55,637 bases of DNA from the NCBI GenBank assembly GCA_020161575.1, contig JAIUNR010000011.1:1-55637 (forward strand), read 5' to 3'. The notes under the pieces were generated by a model, which did not search any database, was not told the origin of the DNA, and worked only from the letters and a program-made list of their open reading frames with translations. Origin of the DNA: Pseudomonadota bacterium (GTDB taxonomy: Bacteria > Pseudomonadota > Alphaproteobacteria > Rhizobiales > Beijerinckiaceae). Position numbers and translations under genes: made by a program. Shown one piece after another: positions 35,059-43,735 of this stretch. The stretch's first letter is position 1; each line of letters starts with the position of its first letter.

Positions 35059-36084
35059 TTGGACAATCCAATTCTGGTGGAAGTCACGCGCGGCGGCATC
35101 GTCGAGTCGCGTCATCGTGGGGCGCTTGCTGTCGTAGACAGCGAGGGCAGCCTCGTTTTCAGCATCGGCGAGATCGACACGCCGATTTTCCCGCGCTCGG
35201 CGGTGAAGGCGCTTCAGGCGCTTCCGCTTGTCGAAAGCGGGATCGCGGACAAGCTGAAGCTTTCCGACGCGGAGCTGGCGCTGGCCTGCTCCTCGCATTC
35301 CGGCGAGGAGGATCATGTCGCGGCGGCAACTTCAGCGCTGGCCAAGGCCGGGCGCGATGTCACATGCCTCGAATGCGGCGCGCATTGGCCGATTTTCGAC
35401 AAGGCGGCAAGGAGCCTCGCGGCTTCGGGCGGTACGCCCTCGGCTCTGCACAACAATTGCTCGGGCAAGCATGCCGGCTTCGTCTGCCTCGCGATTGGCA
35501 TGGGCGAGGATCCGAAAGGATATATCGGTCACGATCACAAGGTGATGCGCAAGGTGAGCGCCGCGCTTTCCGAGACGACGGGCTTTGATCTCTCGCGCGC
35601 GGCCAGGGGGATCGACGGGTGCTCGATCCCGACCTATGCGATCCCGCTTCGCCATCTCGCGCATGGCTTCGCCAAATTCGGCTCGGGCCGACATCTCGGT
35701 GGAGATCGTGCGCAGGCGGCTGCGAAACTGCGCGCGGCGGTCGCGGCGAATCCGCGCATGATCGGTGGCACGGAGCGCTTCGACACGGTCATGACCGAGG
35801 TCTTCAAGAGCCGCGTCTTCATGAAAGGGGGAGCCGAGGGGGTGCATTGCGCCGCCTTGCCGGAACTTGGCTTCGGCATCGCGGTCAAGATGGATGACGG
35901 CGCAGGCCGCGCTGCGGACACGGTGATGGCGGCGGCGATCAACCGCTACCTCCCTTTCATGCCGGCGGAGAAGGAGGCGGTCTGGCCGCGGCTCGACTGG
36001 CCGATGGCAAACTGGAACGGGTTCGAGGTCGGGCACCTGCGCGCGACGGAGACCCTGCTTGCGGGAACGCCCGGCAGGGCTTGA
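35059..36084 (+). CDS. L-asparaginase, Rhizobium etli type II-like
   Basis: Cytosolic asparagine hydrolase of the family named for R. etli asparaginase II, unrelated to the common AnsA/AnsB type; 341 residues. Conserved blocks are IFPRSAVKALQALP (Ser47 and Lys50, matching the catalytic Ser/Lys pair), ACSSHSGEEDHV and HNNCSGKHAGFVC, with a C-terminal KMDDGAGRAAD. The start is a TTG at 35059, supported by GGCGGAG seven bases upstream. The next gene (kpsS-like) starts 12 bases downstream, so they may be co-transcribed, although the functions are not obviously linked. Confidence 0.9.
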   Translation: MDNPILVEVTRGGIVESRHRGALAVVDSEGSLVFSIGEIDTPIFPRSAVKALQALPLVESGIADKLKLSDAELALACSSHSGEEDHVAAATSALAKAGRDVTCLECGAHWPIFDKAARSLAASGGTPSALHNNCSGKHAGFVCLAIGMGEDPKGYIGHDHKVMRKVSAALSETTGFDLSRAARGIDGCSIPTYAIPLRHLAHGFAKFGSGRHLGGDRAQAAAKLRAAVAANPRMIGGTERFDTVMTEVFKSRVFMKGGAEGVHCAALPELGFGIAVKMDDGAGRAADTVMAAAINRYLPFMPAEKEAVWPRLDWPMANWNGFEVGHLRATETLLAGTPGRA

Positions 36085-36096
36085 CCGGATAAAGCG

Positions 36097-37410
36097 ATGA
36101 GTGACGCCAAGCGCACGCTGCTCTTTCTGCATGGCCCGTCCTCGCCGTTCTGGCGGGAGCTGGGCTTTGCCTGCGAGGCGGCGGGGCACCGGGTGCTGAA
36201 GGTCAACCTGTCCTTCGGCGAGACGGTTTACTGGCGTCGACGCGGCGCGATCTATTATCGCGGCCGGCTCTCGCGCTGGCGGGATTTTCTCGAAAAGCTC
36301 GTCATCCGCGAGGGGATTACCGATATCCTCTATTACGCTGATCGCTTTGCCTATCACGTCATTGCCGCCGAGGTCGCGCGGGCGCATGGAATTCAGGCGG
36401 TAGCGCTTGAAAACGGCTATCTCCGGCCGGATTGGTTGACGCTCGAGCGCGCTGGCATGGGCGCTTTCTCGCATTTTCCGGATGAGCCGGCCAAGATCCG
36501 CGCCATTGCGGCGGCAACGCCCGAGCCGGATCTCACGGTGCGTTACCAACACGGCTTCTGGACCGAGATGGTCCATGAGGCGACCTATCATCTGTTCGCG
36601 CATTTCTGGCGGATATTCCATCCGTTTTTCCGCTCGGGCCTCGTGCATGATCCGCTTCTTGAAATCCTGATCGGCATCCCGCCGCTGTTCCGTCAGAAAA
36701 AAGAAGAAGCGCGCGCGGTGGCTCTCGTTGAAGAGCTGGTCGCGGGGACGATGCCGTACCATGTCGTCGCCCTGCAATTGCAGGGCGATTACCAGATCCG
36801 CGACAATTCCCCCTTCACGAATTTCGACGAGATGCTCCGGCAGGTCATCGGCTCCTATGCGCACCATGCTGGACCGCAGGGGAGGCTCGTCTTCAAGCAG
36901 CATCCCCACGATAACAGCCGCCACGATTGGGGGAGGCGGATCGCACGGATTGCCGCTGAATTCGGCATCGGTGATCGGATCGTCTTTCTCAAGGGCGGGG
37001 ATCTTGGCAAGCTGCTTGGCAAGGCCAGGGGCTGCGTGATGATCAATTCGACCGTCGGGCTGTTCTCGCTGCGCCTCGGCTGCCCGACGAAAATTCTGGG
37101 CATCGCGATCTACGATATGCCGGGATTGACGCATCAGGGCCCGCTGGACAGTTTCTGGATCAGCCCGGATCCGGTGGATGCTGAACTATGCGATGCCTTC
37201 GTGCGGGCGATCGCAGCGTCGATCCAGATCAAGGGATCGTTCTACGATCCCGAGGGGCGCAAGATCGCTATCGATCAGATCGTCAGCCGCGTGATCGGGC
37301 GCAGGGTGAACGAGCCGGGCGGTTTCATTGATCCGCCGCCGAGGCTTGAGAAGGCGGAGAGGCTGGGTGTTTTCTCCAAGCCGCGCGCGCCACGCCGCCC
37401 TGCTTCTTGA
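36097..37410 (+). CDS. kpsS: Capsule polysaccharide Kdo transferase, KpsS-like
   Basis: Glycosyltransferase of 437 residues resembling KpsS, which adds the first beta-Kdo to phosphatidylglycerol and so starts the lipid anchor of ABC-exported capsules. Recognisable blocks are FLHGPSSPFWRELG, VNLSFGETVYW, ALENGYLRPDW, VALQLQGDYQIRDNSPF, VFKQHPHDNS and MINSTVGLFSLRLGCPTK, the last being a nucleotide-sugar binding-type motif of Kdo transferases. It has no membrane helix. The expected partner KpsC is not in the window. It is separated by about 30 kb from the transporter genes. Confidence 0.85.
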   Translation: MSDAKRTLLFLHGPSSPFWRELGFACEAAGHRVLKVNLSFGETVYWRRRGAIYYRGRLSRWRDFLEKLVIREGITDILYYADRFAYHVIAAEVARAHGIQAVALENGYLRPDWLTLERAGMGAFSHFPDEPAKIRAIAAATPEPDLTVRYQHGFWTEMVHEATYHLFAHFWRIFHPFFRSGLVHDPLLEILIGIPPLFRQKKEEARAVALVEELVAGTMPYHVVALQLQGDYQIRDNSPFTNFDEMLRQVIGSYAHHAGPQGRLVFKQHPHDNSRHDWGRRIARIAAEFGIGDRIVFLKGGDLGKLLGKARGCVMINSTVGLFSLRLGCPTKILGIAIYDMPGLTHQGPLDSFWISPDPVDAELCDAFVRAIAASIQIKGSFYDPEGRKIAIDQIVSRVIGRRVNEPGGFIDPPPRLEKAERLGVFSKPRAPRRPAS

Positions 37411-37486
37411 TTTGGCCGGATTCGTATCGGAAAGGGTAAGGCTCGGCTTTCGGGCTGTTAACGCTTCCTTTCCGAACCCGCTCAAT

Positions 37487-37546
37487 CTTTTTGTTTTGAC
37501 GCATTTTTTCGATCGACCGGTATCCACTTGATCGAAAAATGCTCTA
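37487..37546. repeat. Palindromic intergenic repeat (rhizobial RPE-like), copy 1
   Basis: The sequence TTTTTGTTTTGACGCATTTT is followed by an imperfect palindrome (TTTTCGATCGACCGG / CTTGATCGAAAAATGC) and ends GCTCTAG. The same pattern occurs in reverse orientation at 50946-51016. This motif (TTTTGACGCATTTT ... AAAATGCTCTAG) is familiar from intergenic regions of many rhizobial genomes. It sits between kpsS and the following lipoprotein gene. Confidence 0.7.
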
Positions 37547-37578
37547 GCAAACGGGTCTTGTTTCCGACGGATATCGCC

Positions 37579-38595
37579 ATGAAAAGCCCTTTTTCCTCTT
37601 CACGATCCAACGCGGCGCATCGCTTCAGCCGCCGCGCCGCGCTGGCCTCGCTGGCGACCCTGCCTCTCGCCGGGTGCATCGGTTCTTCGCGCAGCTTCAA
37701 CGCCCATGCCGGAACCGCCGCGATCGAGAAGGAGCCGGTGCTTCACGTGATCACCACCCGCCGGCTTGCGGCGGGCGGTGCGAAAAGCCCGTTTCTTGAT
37801 ACGTCCCGCGCGCCGCAGCCGCTTTATGCGCGTGCGATGCTCTACCCGCCGGACCGCTCGATGCTCGGGCAGATTTCCTCGGTGGTGACCTCGGATTTCG
37901 GCGTGCGCGTATTGGAGCCGCAGCCGGGGCTTGCTTCTTCCGGCTTCGCCGAGGCGCTCCGCGGACGTGACACCCTGCTTTTCGTGCATGGCTACAACCA
38001 GACCTTCGAAGCAGCCAGCCGCGATGCCGCCCAGCTTTCGCATGGCATCGGTTTCAGGGGGAACGCGGCGCTGTTCTCATGGCCATCCCGCGGTGGGTTG
38101 CTCGATTACGGCTATGACCGGGAATCGGCGTTGCTCGCGCGCGATCCGCTCGCGGATGTGCTGGCGGCAACCTTACAGGATGAATTCGGCGCGCGCCTTC
38201 ATATTGTCGCGCATTCCATGGGAACGCTGGTCACGCTCGAGGCGCTTCGCCTTTATCGCGAGCGGCATGGCGACAAGGGCGCTGATCGTCTTGGCGCGCT
38301 GGTTTTCGCCGCGCCGGATATCGATCTCGACGTTTTCCGCGCCGGCATTGGCCGCCTTGGCCAGTGGAAGGAAAGGCTCACCGTGATCACGGCGACGAAT
38401 GACCGCGCGCTGGATATCTCGCGCCGGCTCGCCGGCGGCAACAGAGTTGGTGCACTCTCGCGCGACATGCTTGCGGATACCGGCGTGCGCGTGCTGGATG
38501 CGACCGATTTCACCAGCGGGCTCATCCGCCATGATGCCTTCGTCGCCAATGCCGATGTCCGCGCGGCGATCCGGCGGACGATCGAGCAGGCATGA
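37579..38595 (+). CDS. Alpha/beta hydrolase lipoprotein (DUF900 esterase-like)
   Basis: A 338-residue hydrolase. The N-terminal signal has twin arginines (FSRRAALASL) and a lipobox-like LPLAGC, suggesting an exported lipoprotein. The hydrolase core has LLFVHGYNQTFEAASRDAAQ (oxyanion hole HGYN), SWPSRGGLLDYGYDRESA and the nucleophile elbow VAHSMGT; the acid is probably the Asp in FAAPDIDLD, and the last His in SGLIRHDAF. These blocks match the DUF900 family of putative lipases. The substrate is unknown. The ATG at 37579 is used because the in-frame upstream part overlaps the intergenic repeat. Confidence 0.85.
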   Translation: MKSPFSSSRSNAAHRFSRRAALASLATLPLAGCIGSSRSFNAHAGTAAIEKEPVLHVITTRRLAAGGAKSPFLDTSRAPQPLYARAMLYPPDRSMLGQISSVVTSDFGVRVLEPQPGLASSGFAEALRGRDTLLFVHGYNQTFEAASRDAAQLSHGIGFRGNAALFSWPSRGGLLDYGYDRESALLARDPLADVLAATLQDEFGARLHIVAHSMGTLVTLEALRLYRERHGDKGADRLGALVFAAPDIDLDVFRAGIGRLGQWKERLTVITATNDRALDISRRLAGGNRVGALSRDMLADTGVRVLDATDFTSGLIRHDAFVANADVRAAIRRTIEQA

Positions 38596-38600
38596 AAAAC

Positions 38601-38880
38601 GCCCCACCGTGAAGCGGGGCGTCGTGATTGTCAGACGAACTGGCTTAGGCCGGGGATCGCGTCGACGATGGCGCCCCGAAAGCGGTTGCCGCAGGCAAGC
38701 CGTGTTCTGCCGCTAGCGGGGGCGTCGTGATTGTCAGATGAACTGGCTGAGGCCCGGAATCGCGCCGACGATGGCGCCCCGAAAGCGGTTGCCACAGGCA
38801 AACCGCGCCCCACCGTGAAGCGGGGCGCTGTGATTGTCAGACGAACTGGCTGAGGCCCGGAATTGCCCCGACGATGGCAC
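38601..38880 (-). repeat. Tandem 103-base repeat: triplicated 3' end of the downstream minus-strand gene
   Basis: The stop codon and last 14 or so codons of the gene at 38837-39226 occur three times with exact 103-base spacing: stop codons at 38631, 38734 and 38837 on the minus strand, each preceded by codons for GAI(V)xAIPGLSQF(V/I). The two extra copies also share GCGCCCCGAAAGCGGTTGCC after the coding match. The outer copies carry a GCCCC...GGGGC hairpin (38601-38620 and 38806-38827). The copies differ at a few bases, so they are not an assembly artefact of identical reads. Confidence 0.9.
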
Positions 38881-39226
38881 CCATCGTGTCCTCGCCGGCC
38901 TTCTCCTGCGCATAGGCGAAGACTTCCTTCGACAGCGACTGGATCTGGCCCATGCCGATTCCCTCGCTCATGAGCTGCTGGCCGAGCGCCATGACGCCGC
39001 CGCCCGCGCCCATCATGTTCATCAGGCCGCCCATGAGGCCGCCGCCACCTTCCTGCGTATATTGCGCGGCAAGTTCAGCAGCGCCGGGGAGCGCGCCCAT
39101 CAGATTGCCGATTTCCTCGGCCGGGCCGTTCTTCTGAAGGAAGCCGAGGATCATCCCGACCGCCTTTTCGGCTTGGGCCGGATCCAGCCCGACATTCTCC
39201 GCCACGCGGTTGACAAGTTCCTGCAT
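38837..39226 (-). CDS. DUF2780/DUF2267-like small helical protein
   Basis: A 129-residue protein of unknown role: N-terminal helix MQELVNRVAENVGLDPAQAE, then KAVGMILGFLQKNGP, a glycine- and methionine-rich middle (GGGGLMGGLMNMMGAGGGVM) and a C-terminal helical segment ending GAIPGLSQFV. This pattern resembles the VcgC/VcgE family (DUF2780). There is no signal peptide or membrane helix. Upstream of the ATG at 39226 lies AGGAGGAGTG, a strong ribosome binding site. Its 3' end is repeated downstream (38601-38836). Confidence 0.75.
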   Translation of the reverse strand: MQELVNRVAENVGLDPAQAEKAVGMILGFLQKNGPAEEIGNLMGALPGAAELAAQYTQEGGGGLMGGLMNMMGAGGGVMALGQQLMSEGIGMGQIQSLSKEVFAYAQEKAGEDTMGAIVGAIPGLSQFV

Positions 39227-39404
39227 GATCCACTCCTCCTTTGGCCTGATCAGCCAGCAAAGGCGGGGTTACGCGATGCGCGCGGTGCTTGCAAGCGCAT
39301 TTTGTTTACATATGAACATTTGCGTTTGCAGTGCGGCCGGGCGTGTTTTGCGCAAGCTGAAAAACCGGCTATAGCCAGCGGGTTGACTGGAATCGGAGGA
39401 ACCC

Positions 39405-40943
39405 ATGGCTGCAAATGACGGCACGATCCTGATCGGAAAGAGCGAGACGAAATTCGAGCAGCTCGTGCTGAAACTCGCGAATCGCCATGGGCTCGTGACC
39501 GGCGCCACCGGCACCGGCAAGACCGTGACGCTCCAGAAGCTCGCCGAAGGGTTTTCGAGCGTGGGCGTGCCGGTCTTTACCGCCGATATCAAGGGCGACC
39601 TTTCCGGTATCAGCGCGATGGGCAATGCCCTGCCGCCTTTCGTCAACCGCGCGAAGGATATCGGCGTCGAGTATCGTGCCGAGCAATATCCGACCGTGTT
39701 CTGGGATCTCTTCGGCGAGCAGGGGCACCCGGTCCGCGCGACCGTGGCCGAGATGGGGCCGCTGCTTCTCTCGCGCCTGCTTGAGCTCAACGAGGTGCAG
39801 GAGGGCGTGCTCAATATCCTCTTCCGTTACGCGGACGAGCAGGGTCTTCTGCTGCTCGACCTCAAGGACCTGCGCGCCCTGCTGGCCGAACTCGGGCAGA
39901 ACAAGGAGCTTCAGGCCGAATTGCAGGCCGCTTACGGCAATGTCTCCTCGGCTTCCGTGGGGGCGATCCAGCGGCAATTGCTGACGCTTGAAAACCAGGG
40001 CGGCGCCAATTTCTTTGGCGAGCCGGCACTGGACATCAGCGATTTCATGAAGACCGATGAGGAGGGGCGCGGTCATATCAACGTGCTTGCCGCCGACAAG
40101 CTGATGAAATCGCCGCGCCTTTACGCAACCTTCCTGCTCTGGCTCCTCTCCGAGCTTTTCGAGACCCTGCCGGAAGTGGGCGATCCAGAGAAACCGAAAC
40201 TCGTCTTCTTCTTCGACGAGGCGCATCTTCTGTTCGAGAACGCGCCGCCGGCGCTGCTGGAAAGCATCGAGCAGGTGGTGCGGCTGATTCGTTCGAAGGG
40301 CGTGGGCGTCTACTTCGTGACGCAGAACCCGCTCGACGTGCCGGACAAGGTCGGCGCGCAGCTCGGCAACCGCGTGCAGCACGCGCTTCGCGCCTTTACC
40401 CCGCGCGAGCAGAAGGCGGTGCGCGCGGCGGCGGAAACCTTCCGCGCCAATCCGAAATTCTCGACCTCCGAGGTGATCACACAACTGGGCGTGGGCGAGG
40501 CGTTGGTCTCGGTGCTCGAAGGCAAGGGCGCGCCCTCCATCGTCGAGCGCACGCTGATCGCCCCGCCGGGCGGGCGCGTCGGGCCGATCACGCGTGAGGA
40601 GCGCGCGGCGCTGATGAAGGAAAGCGCCTTCCGCTCGAAATATACCGAGACGATGGATCGCGAGAGCGCCTTCGAGATGCTGGCTTCGCGCGCGGAGGCG
40701 GCTTCGAAGGCGGCGGAAGGCTCGGGCGGTATCGGCGGCTGGCTCGGTGGCATCCTCGGCGGGGGCGATGCCGCGCCGGCGCCTTCGGGCGGGCGCAGCC
40801 GAACCACGGGCCGGGTTCAGCCTTCGCTCGCCGAGAAGATCGCGACCTCGGCTGCAAGGTCGGTGGCGAGTTCTGTCGGGCGGCAGATCGGCACCGCGAT
40901 CGTGCGCGGGGTGCTCGGGAGTTTGCTGGGGGGGAGAAGGTGA
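39405..40943 (+). CDS. HerA-like ATPase (DUF853, YjgR family)
   Basis: P-loop ATPase of 512 residues in the FtsK-HerA superfamily. Walker A is TGATGTGKT (about 32-40). Also visible: [31 protein letters not shown], Walker [13 protein letters not shown] and a sensor region [14 protein letters not shown]. The C-terminal 70 residues are rich in Gly, Ala and Ser ([20 protein letters not shown]) and end in a basic tail. It could act as a DNA translocase or helicase; the cellular role of DUF853 proteins is not established. The A+T-rich gene that follows overlaps its stop codon. Confidence 0.92.
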   Translation: MAANDGTILIGKSETKFEQLVLKLANRHGLVTGATGTGKTVTLQKLAEGFSSVGVPVFTADIKGDLSGISAMGNALPPFVNRAKDIGVEYRAEQYPTVFWDLFGEQGHPVRATVAEMGPLLLSRLLELNEVQEGVLNILFRYADEQGLLLLDLKDLRALLAELGQNKELQAELQAAYGNVSSASVGAIQRQLLTLENQGGANFFGEPALDISDFMKTDEEGRGHINVLAADKLMKSPRLYATFLLWLLSELFETLPEVGDPEKPKLVFFFDEAHLLFENAPPALLESIEQVVRLIRSKGVGVYFVTQNPLDVPDKVGAQLGNRVQHALRAFTPREQKAVRAAAETFRANPKFSTSEVITQLGVGEALVSVLEGKGAPSIVERTLIAPPGGRVGPITREERAALMKESAFRSKYTETMDRESAFEMLASRAEAASKAAEGSGGIGGWLGGILGGGDAAPAPSGGRSRTTGRVQPSLAEKIATSAARSVASSVGRQIGTAIVRGVLGSLLGGRR

Positions 40944-41524
40944 GCGATTTTCCGAGAGATACGCTTGAAAACGCGGCACGGTGGGCATCTTTGGAAAAAG
41001 ATGTGGCTGCGATCTATTCCGACGCGATCAAGACTCACTCAGGTGGGTCAATCGAATTTCTTAAAATAACTCTGCAATCTCTTATATATATAAATGCTGG
41101 TGCTTTAACGATTGTTCCGGCGTTGACGAAAATAGTTTCAGATGGAGTAACTAAGGAATACAAATATATAATTTTATCTTTAGGGGCTTTTGTTGTTGGC
41201 CTCCTGCTTGCATTGTTGTGTACATATGGAAACTATGCTCAACGCAATCATGACTACGGAGAGCAGGTAGGATTAAGAGAGAGGCAGATAGAATTTTTTA
41301 AAACAACAAAAGATGTTGCTGATCAGATTAAATTCGTCTCTTTTTCAAATGAAATGTATAATAAATTAAATGATTTTATCAGCGATAATAGTAGAAAAAG
41401 CAATTTTTATCTGCGAGTCGCGCAGATTTCTGGATCGTTGTCCGCTTTTGTATTTATCGCGGGTAGCATTTTTGCTGCCGCTCATATTCTGAAATTTGAA
41501 CCCCTGTGGTTCTTGGGCTTTTGA
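40940..41524 (+). CDS. Membrane protein of unknown function, A+T-rich
   Basis: A 194-residue protein with three hydrophobic stretches ([58 protein letters not shown]) and charged segments between. I do not recognise a characterised family. The GTG start overlaps the stop of the HerA-like gene (GTGA) and the LysE gene starts one base after its stop, so it is tightly packed. Yet its base composition is far A+T-richer than both neighbours (runs such as CTTATATATATAAATGC near 41083), suggesting insertion by transfer. Membrane proteins of this type next to HerA-like ATPases sometimes belong to defence modules; that is only a suggestion. Confidence 0.7.
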   Translation: MSDFPRDTLENAARWASLEKDVAAIYSDAIKTHSGGSIEFLKITLQSLIYINAGALTIVPALTKIVSDGVTKEYKYIILSLGAFVVGLLLALLCTYGNYAQRNHDYGEQVGLRERQIEFFKTTKDVADQIKFVSFSNEMYNKLNDFISDNSRKSNFYLRVAQISGSLSAFVFIAGSIFAAAHILKFEPLWFLGF

Positions 41525-41525
41525 A

Positions 41526-42140
41526 GTGCTCTCTCCCTTCCTCTCCGGCTTTCTGATCGGTGCGGGGCTGATCATCGCGATCGGCGCGCAAAATGCCTTC
41601 GTGCTCCGGCAGGGCATAAGGCGCGAGCATGTTTTCGTGCTGGCGCTGATCTGCTCGCTCTCCGACGCGATGCTGATCGTGCTCGGGGTGACCGGGCTCG
41701 GCGCGCTGATCGAGCGTTTTCCGGCGCTTCTCAATGCCGTGACGCTGTTCGGCATCGCGTTTCTCGCCTGGTATGGCTGGCTTGCGCTCAGGCGCGCGCT
41801 CAAACCTGCCGCGATGGTGATGGCCGAGGATCGTGCCATGCCGCTTTCGAAGGCGATCATCACCTGCCTGACGCTGACCTTCCTCAACCCGCATGTCTAT
41901 CTCGACACGGTGATTCTCATCGGTTCACTGGCCGCCCCCTATTCCGGCGGAGCGCGCATCGCCTACACGCTCGGCGCTGCTCTCTCGTCCTTCACATGGT
42001 TTTTCGCGCTCGGCTATGGCGCGCGGGTGCTCACCCCGCTTTTCGCCAAGCCGATCGCATGGCGCATTCTCGATTTTCTCATCGCTGGGATCATGTTCTC
42101 GATTGCGGGAAAGCTCGGGCTTTGGCTAGTCTTGCGGTAA
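41526..42140 (+). CDS. LysE/ArgO-family amino acid exporter
   Basis: A 204-residue inner-membrane exporter with about six helices. The family signature IGAQNAFVLRQGIRREHVF is near the N-terminus and LTFLNPHVYLDTVILIGSLA lies in the middle. Basic amino acids (Lys, Arg) are the usual substrates of this branch. The GTG at 41526 fits the family's normal length; the open frame runs further upstream only through the 3' end of the preceding gene. Confidence 0.92.
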   Translation: MLSPFLSGFLIGAGLIIAIGAQNAFVLRQGIRREHVFVLALICSLSDAMLIVLGVTGLGALIERFPALLNAVTLFGIAFLAWYGWLALRRALKPAAMVMAEDRAMPLSKAIITCLTLTFLNPHVYLDTVILIGSLAAPYSGGARIAYTLGAALSSFTWFFALGYGARVLTPLFAKPIAWRILDFLIAGIMFSIAGKLGLWLVLR

Positions 42141-42164
42141 CATTCGATACCGAAAGGCTACGCC

Positions 42165-43544
42165 ATGTCGCTTCCCGCAACGCTTGCCCGCCTCGACCGT
42201 GATTTCGACCAGAGCCTCGAGCGGCTCTTCGCCTTGCTGCGCTACCCCTCCATCGGCGCGGACAGCGCCTTCGACAAGCAGACGCGCGCTTGCGCCGAGC
42301 ACCTCGTTGAAGACCTCAAGAGCATGGGGTTCGAGGCTTCCGCCCGCGAGACCGGCGGACATCCCTGCGTCGTCGGCCATCGCCGTCGGCCGGGAAAGCC
42401 GCATGTGTTGTTCTACGGGCATTACGATGTTCAGCCTGTTGATCCGCTCGAATTGTGGGAGACTCCGCCTTTCGAGCCGCGCATCGCCGAGATCGAGCCG
42501 GGGCGCAAGGCGATTGTCGCGCGCGGCGCCTGTGACGATAAGGGGCAGGTGATGACCTTCCTTGAGGCCTGCCGCGCGATGATCGCCGAGACGGGCGATC
42601 TGCCGATCTCCCTCTCGGTGATGATCGAGGGCGAGGAGGAGAGTTCCTTTGCCAATCTCCCGGTCTTCCTTCAGGCCAATGCCGAGGAGTTCAAGGCCGA
42701 TATCTGCCTTGTCTGCGATACCGGGATGTGGGATCGGCAGGTCCCGCAGATCACCTCCAGCTTGCGCGGCATCCTCTTCGAGGAGGTGATCGTCAAGGCG
42801 GCCAACCGCGACCTGCATTCGGGCTCCTATGGCGGCACGGCGCAAAATCCGATTCATATCCTCTCGCGTGTCATCGCGGCGCTGCATGATGCGAATGGCC
42901 GTATCGCGGTGCCGAATTTCTACGACGGCGTTCACGAGACCGGGGCTAACCGCAAGGCCGCCTGGGATGCGCTGGGCCTGACGGAAGAGGATTTCCTCGG
43001 GCCGATCGGCCTCAAATACGCGATCGGCGAAAAGGATCGCTCGCTGATCGAGAAGATGCAATCACGCCCGACCTGCGACTGCAACGGTATCTGGGGCGGA
43101 TATACGGGCGAAGGCAGCAAGACGGTCATCGCTTCCGAAGCGCGCGCCAAGGTTTCGTTCCGCCTCGTCCATGATCAGGACCCGGCGGAAATCCAGAAGA
43201 ATTTCCGCGCTTATGTGCGTTCGCTCATCCCCGCGGATTGCTCGGTTGATTTCGTCGGCAAGGAAGGCAACCGCGCCGTTCAGGTGCGCGAGGACAGCCC
43301 GGAACTGGCCAAGGCCAGCGCCGCGCTCAAGGATGAATGGGGGCACGAGCCGGTGATCCTCGGCACGGGCGGCTCGATTCCGATTGTCGGCGAGTTCAAG
43401 AAGGTCCTGGGGCTCGATGCGCTGATGATCGGCTTCGGCCAGGAAGACGACAGGGTGCATTCGCCGAACGAGAAGTACGATCTCGACAGCTTCCGCAAGG
43501 GGCAGCGGAGCTGGGCACGCATCATCACGGCGCTGGGCAAGTAA
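42165..43544 (+). CDS. M20-family metallopeptidase (dipeptidase type)
   Basis: Zinc peptidase of 459 residues. Metal ligands are visible in FYGHYDVQPVDP (His and Asp), RGACDDKGQ (bridging Asp) and MIEGEEESSF (catalytic Glu and ligand Glu); a further His is in DRVHSPNEKYD. The inserted lid domain has DLHSGSYGGTAQNPIH. The pattern fits the carnosinase/CNDP-like M20 group acting on dipeptides. ATG 42165 is 24 bases after lysE, so it may be co-transcribed with the exporter, linking peptide breakdown with release of excess amino acids. Confidence 0.93.
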   Translation: MSLPATLARLDRDFDQSLERLFALLRYPSIGADSAFDKQTRACAEHLVEDLKSMGFEASARETGGHPCVVGHRRRPGKPHVLFYGHYDVQPVDPLELWETPPFEPRIAEIEPGRKAIVARGACDDKGQVMTFLEACRAMIAETGDLPISLSVMIEGEEESSFANLPVFLQANAEEFKADICLVCDTGMWDRQVPQITSSLRGILFEEVIVKAANRDLHSGSYGGTAQNPIHILSRVIAALHDANGRIAVPNFYDGVHETGANRKAAWDALGLTEEDFLGPIGLKYAIGEKDRSLIEKMQSRPTCDCNGIWGGYTGEGSKTVIASEARAKVSFRLVHDQDPAEIQKNFRAYVRSLIPADCSVDFVGKEGNRAVQVREDSPELAKASAALKDEWGHEPVILGTGGSIPIVGEFKKVLGLDALMIGFGQEDDRVHSPNEKYDLDSFRKGQRSWARIITALGK

Positions 43545-43596
43545 GTTGGCGGCATTGCCGGGCATGGCGCACCGTCGCTTGGTTGCGGCACTTTCC

Positions 43597-43628
43597 TCAT
43601 GCGATCAATCCTCGTGATGATCGCATGA
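43597..43628. repeat. Perfect 11-base inverted repeat between M20 peptidase and ilvE
   Basis: TCATGCGATCA (43597-43607) is the exact reverse complement of TGATCGCATGA (43618-43628), with a 10-base loop. There is no T-tract, so it is a poor intrinsic terminator. It may be an operator or part of the ilvE control region 110 bases upstream of that start. Confidence 0.6.
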
Positions 43629-43735
43629 AATCTTCGAATATCCGCATCAAAAGCGGGGTTCAGGCCGGGGCGAGGTGTTGACCTTGCCCCGCCAACCCGT
43701 TCGAATATCTGCAAATTCAATCATGGAGATCTATC

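Noticed and set aside
35332-37134. Minus-strand frame of 600 codons over asparaginase and kpsS
   Set aside because: It crosses two well-supported plus-strand genes and reads as low-complexity Arg/Asp-rich sequence.
38601-38836. Tandem repeats considered as a separate small gene (minus-strand frame 38631-38813)
   Set aside because: The frame is built from the duplicated gene end plus unrelated sequence and has no ribosome site.
39369-40988. Minus-strand frame of 539 codons opposite the HerA-like ATPase
   Set aside because: The plus strand has Walker A and B motifs; the antisense frame has none.
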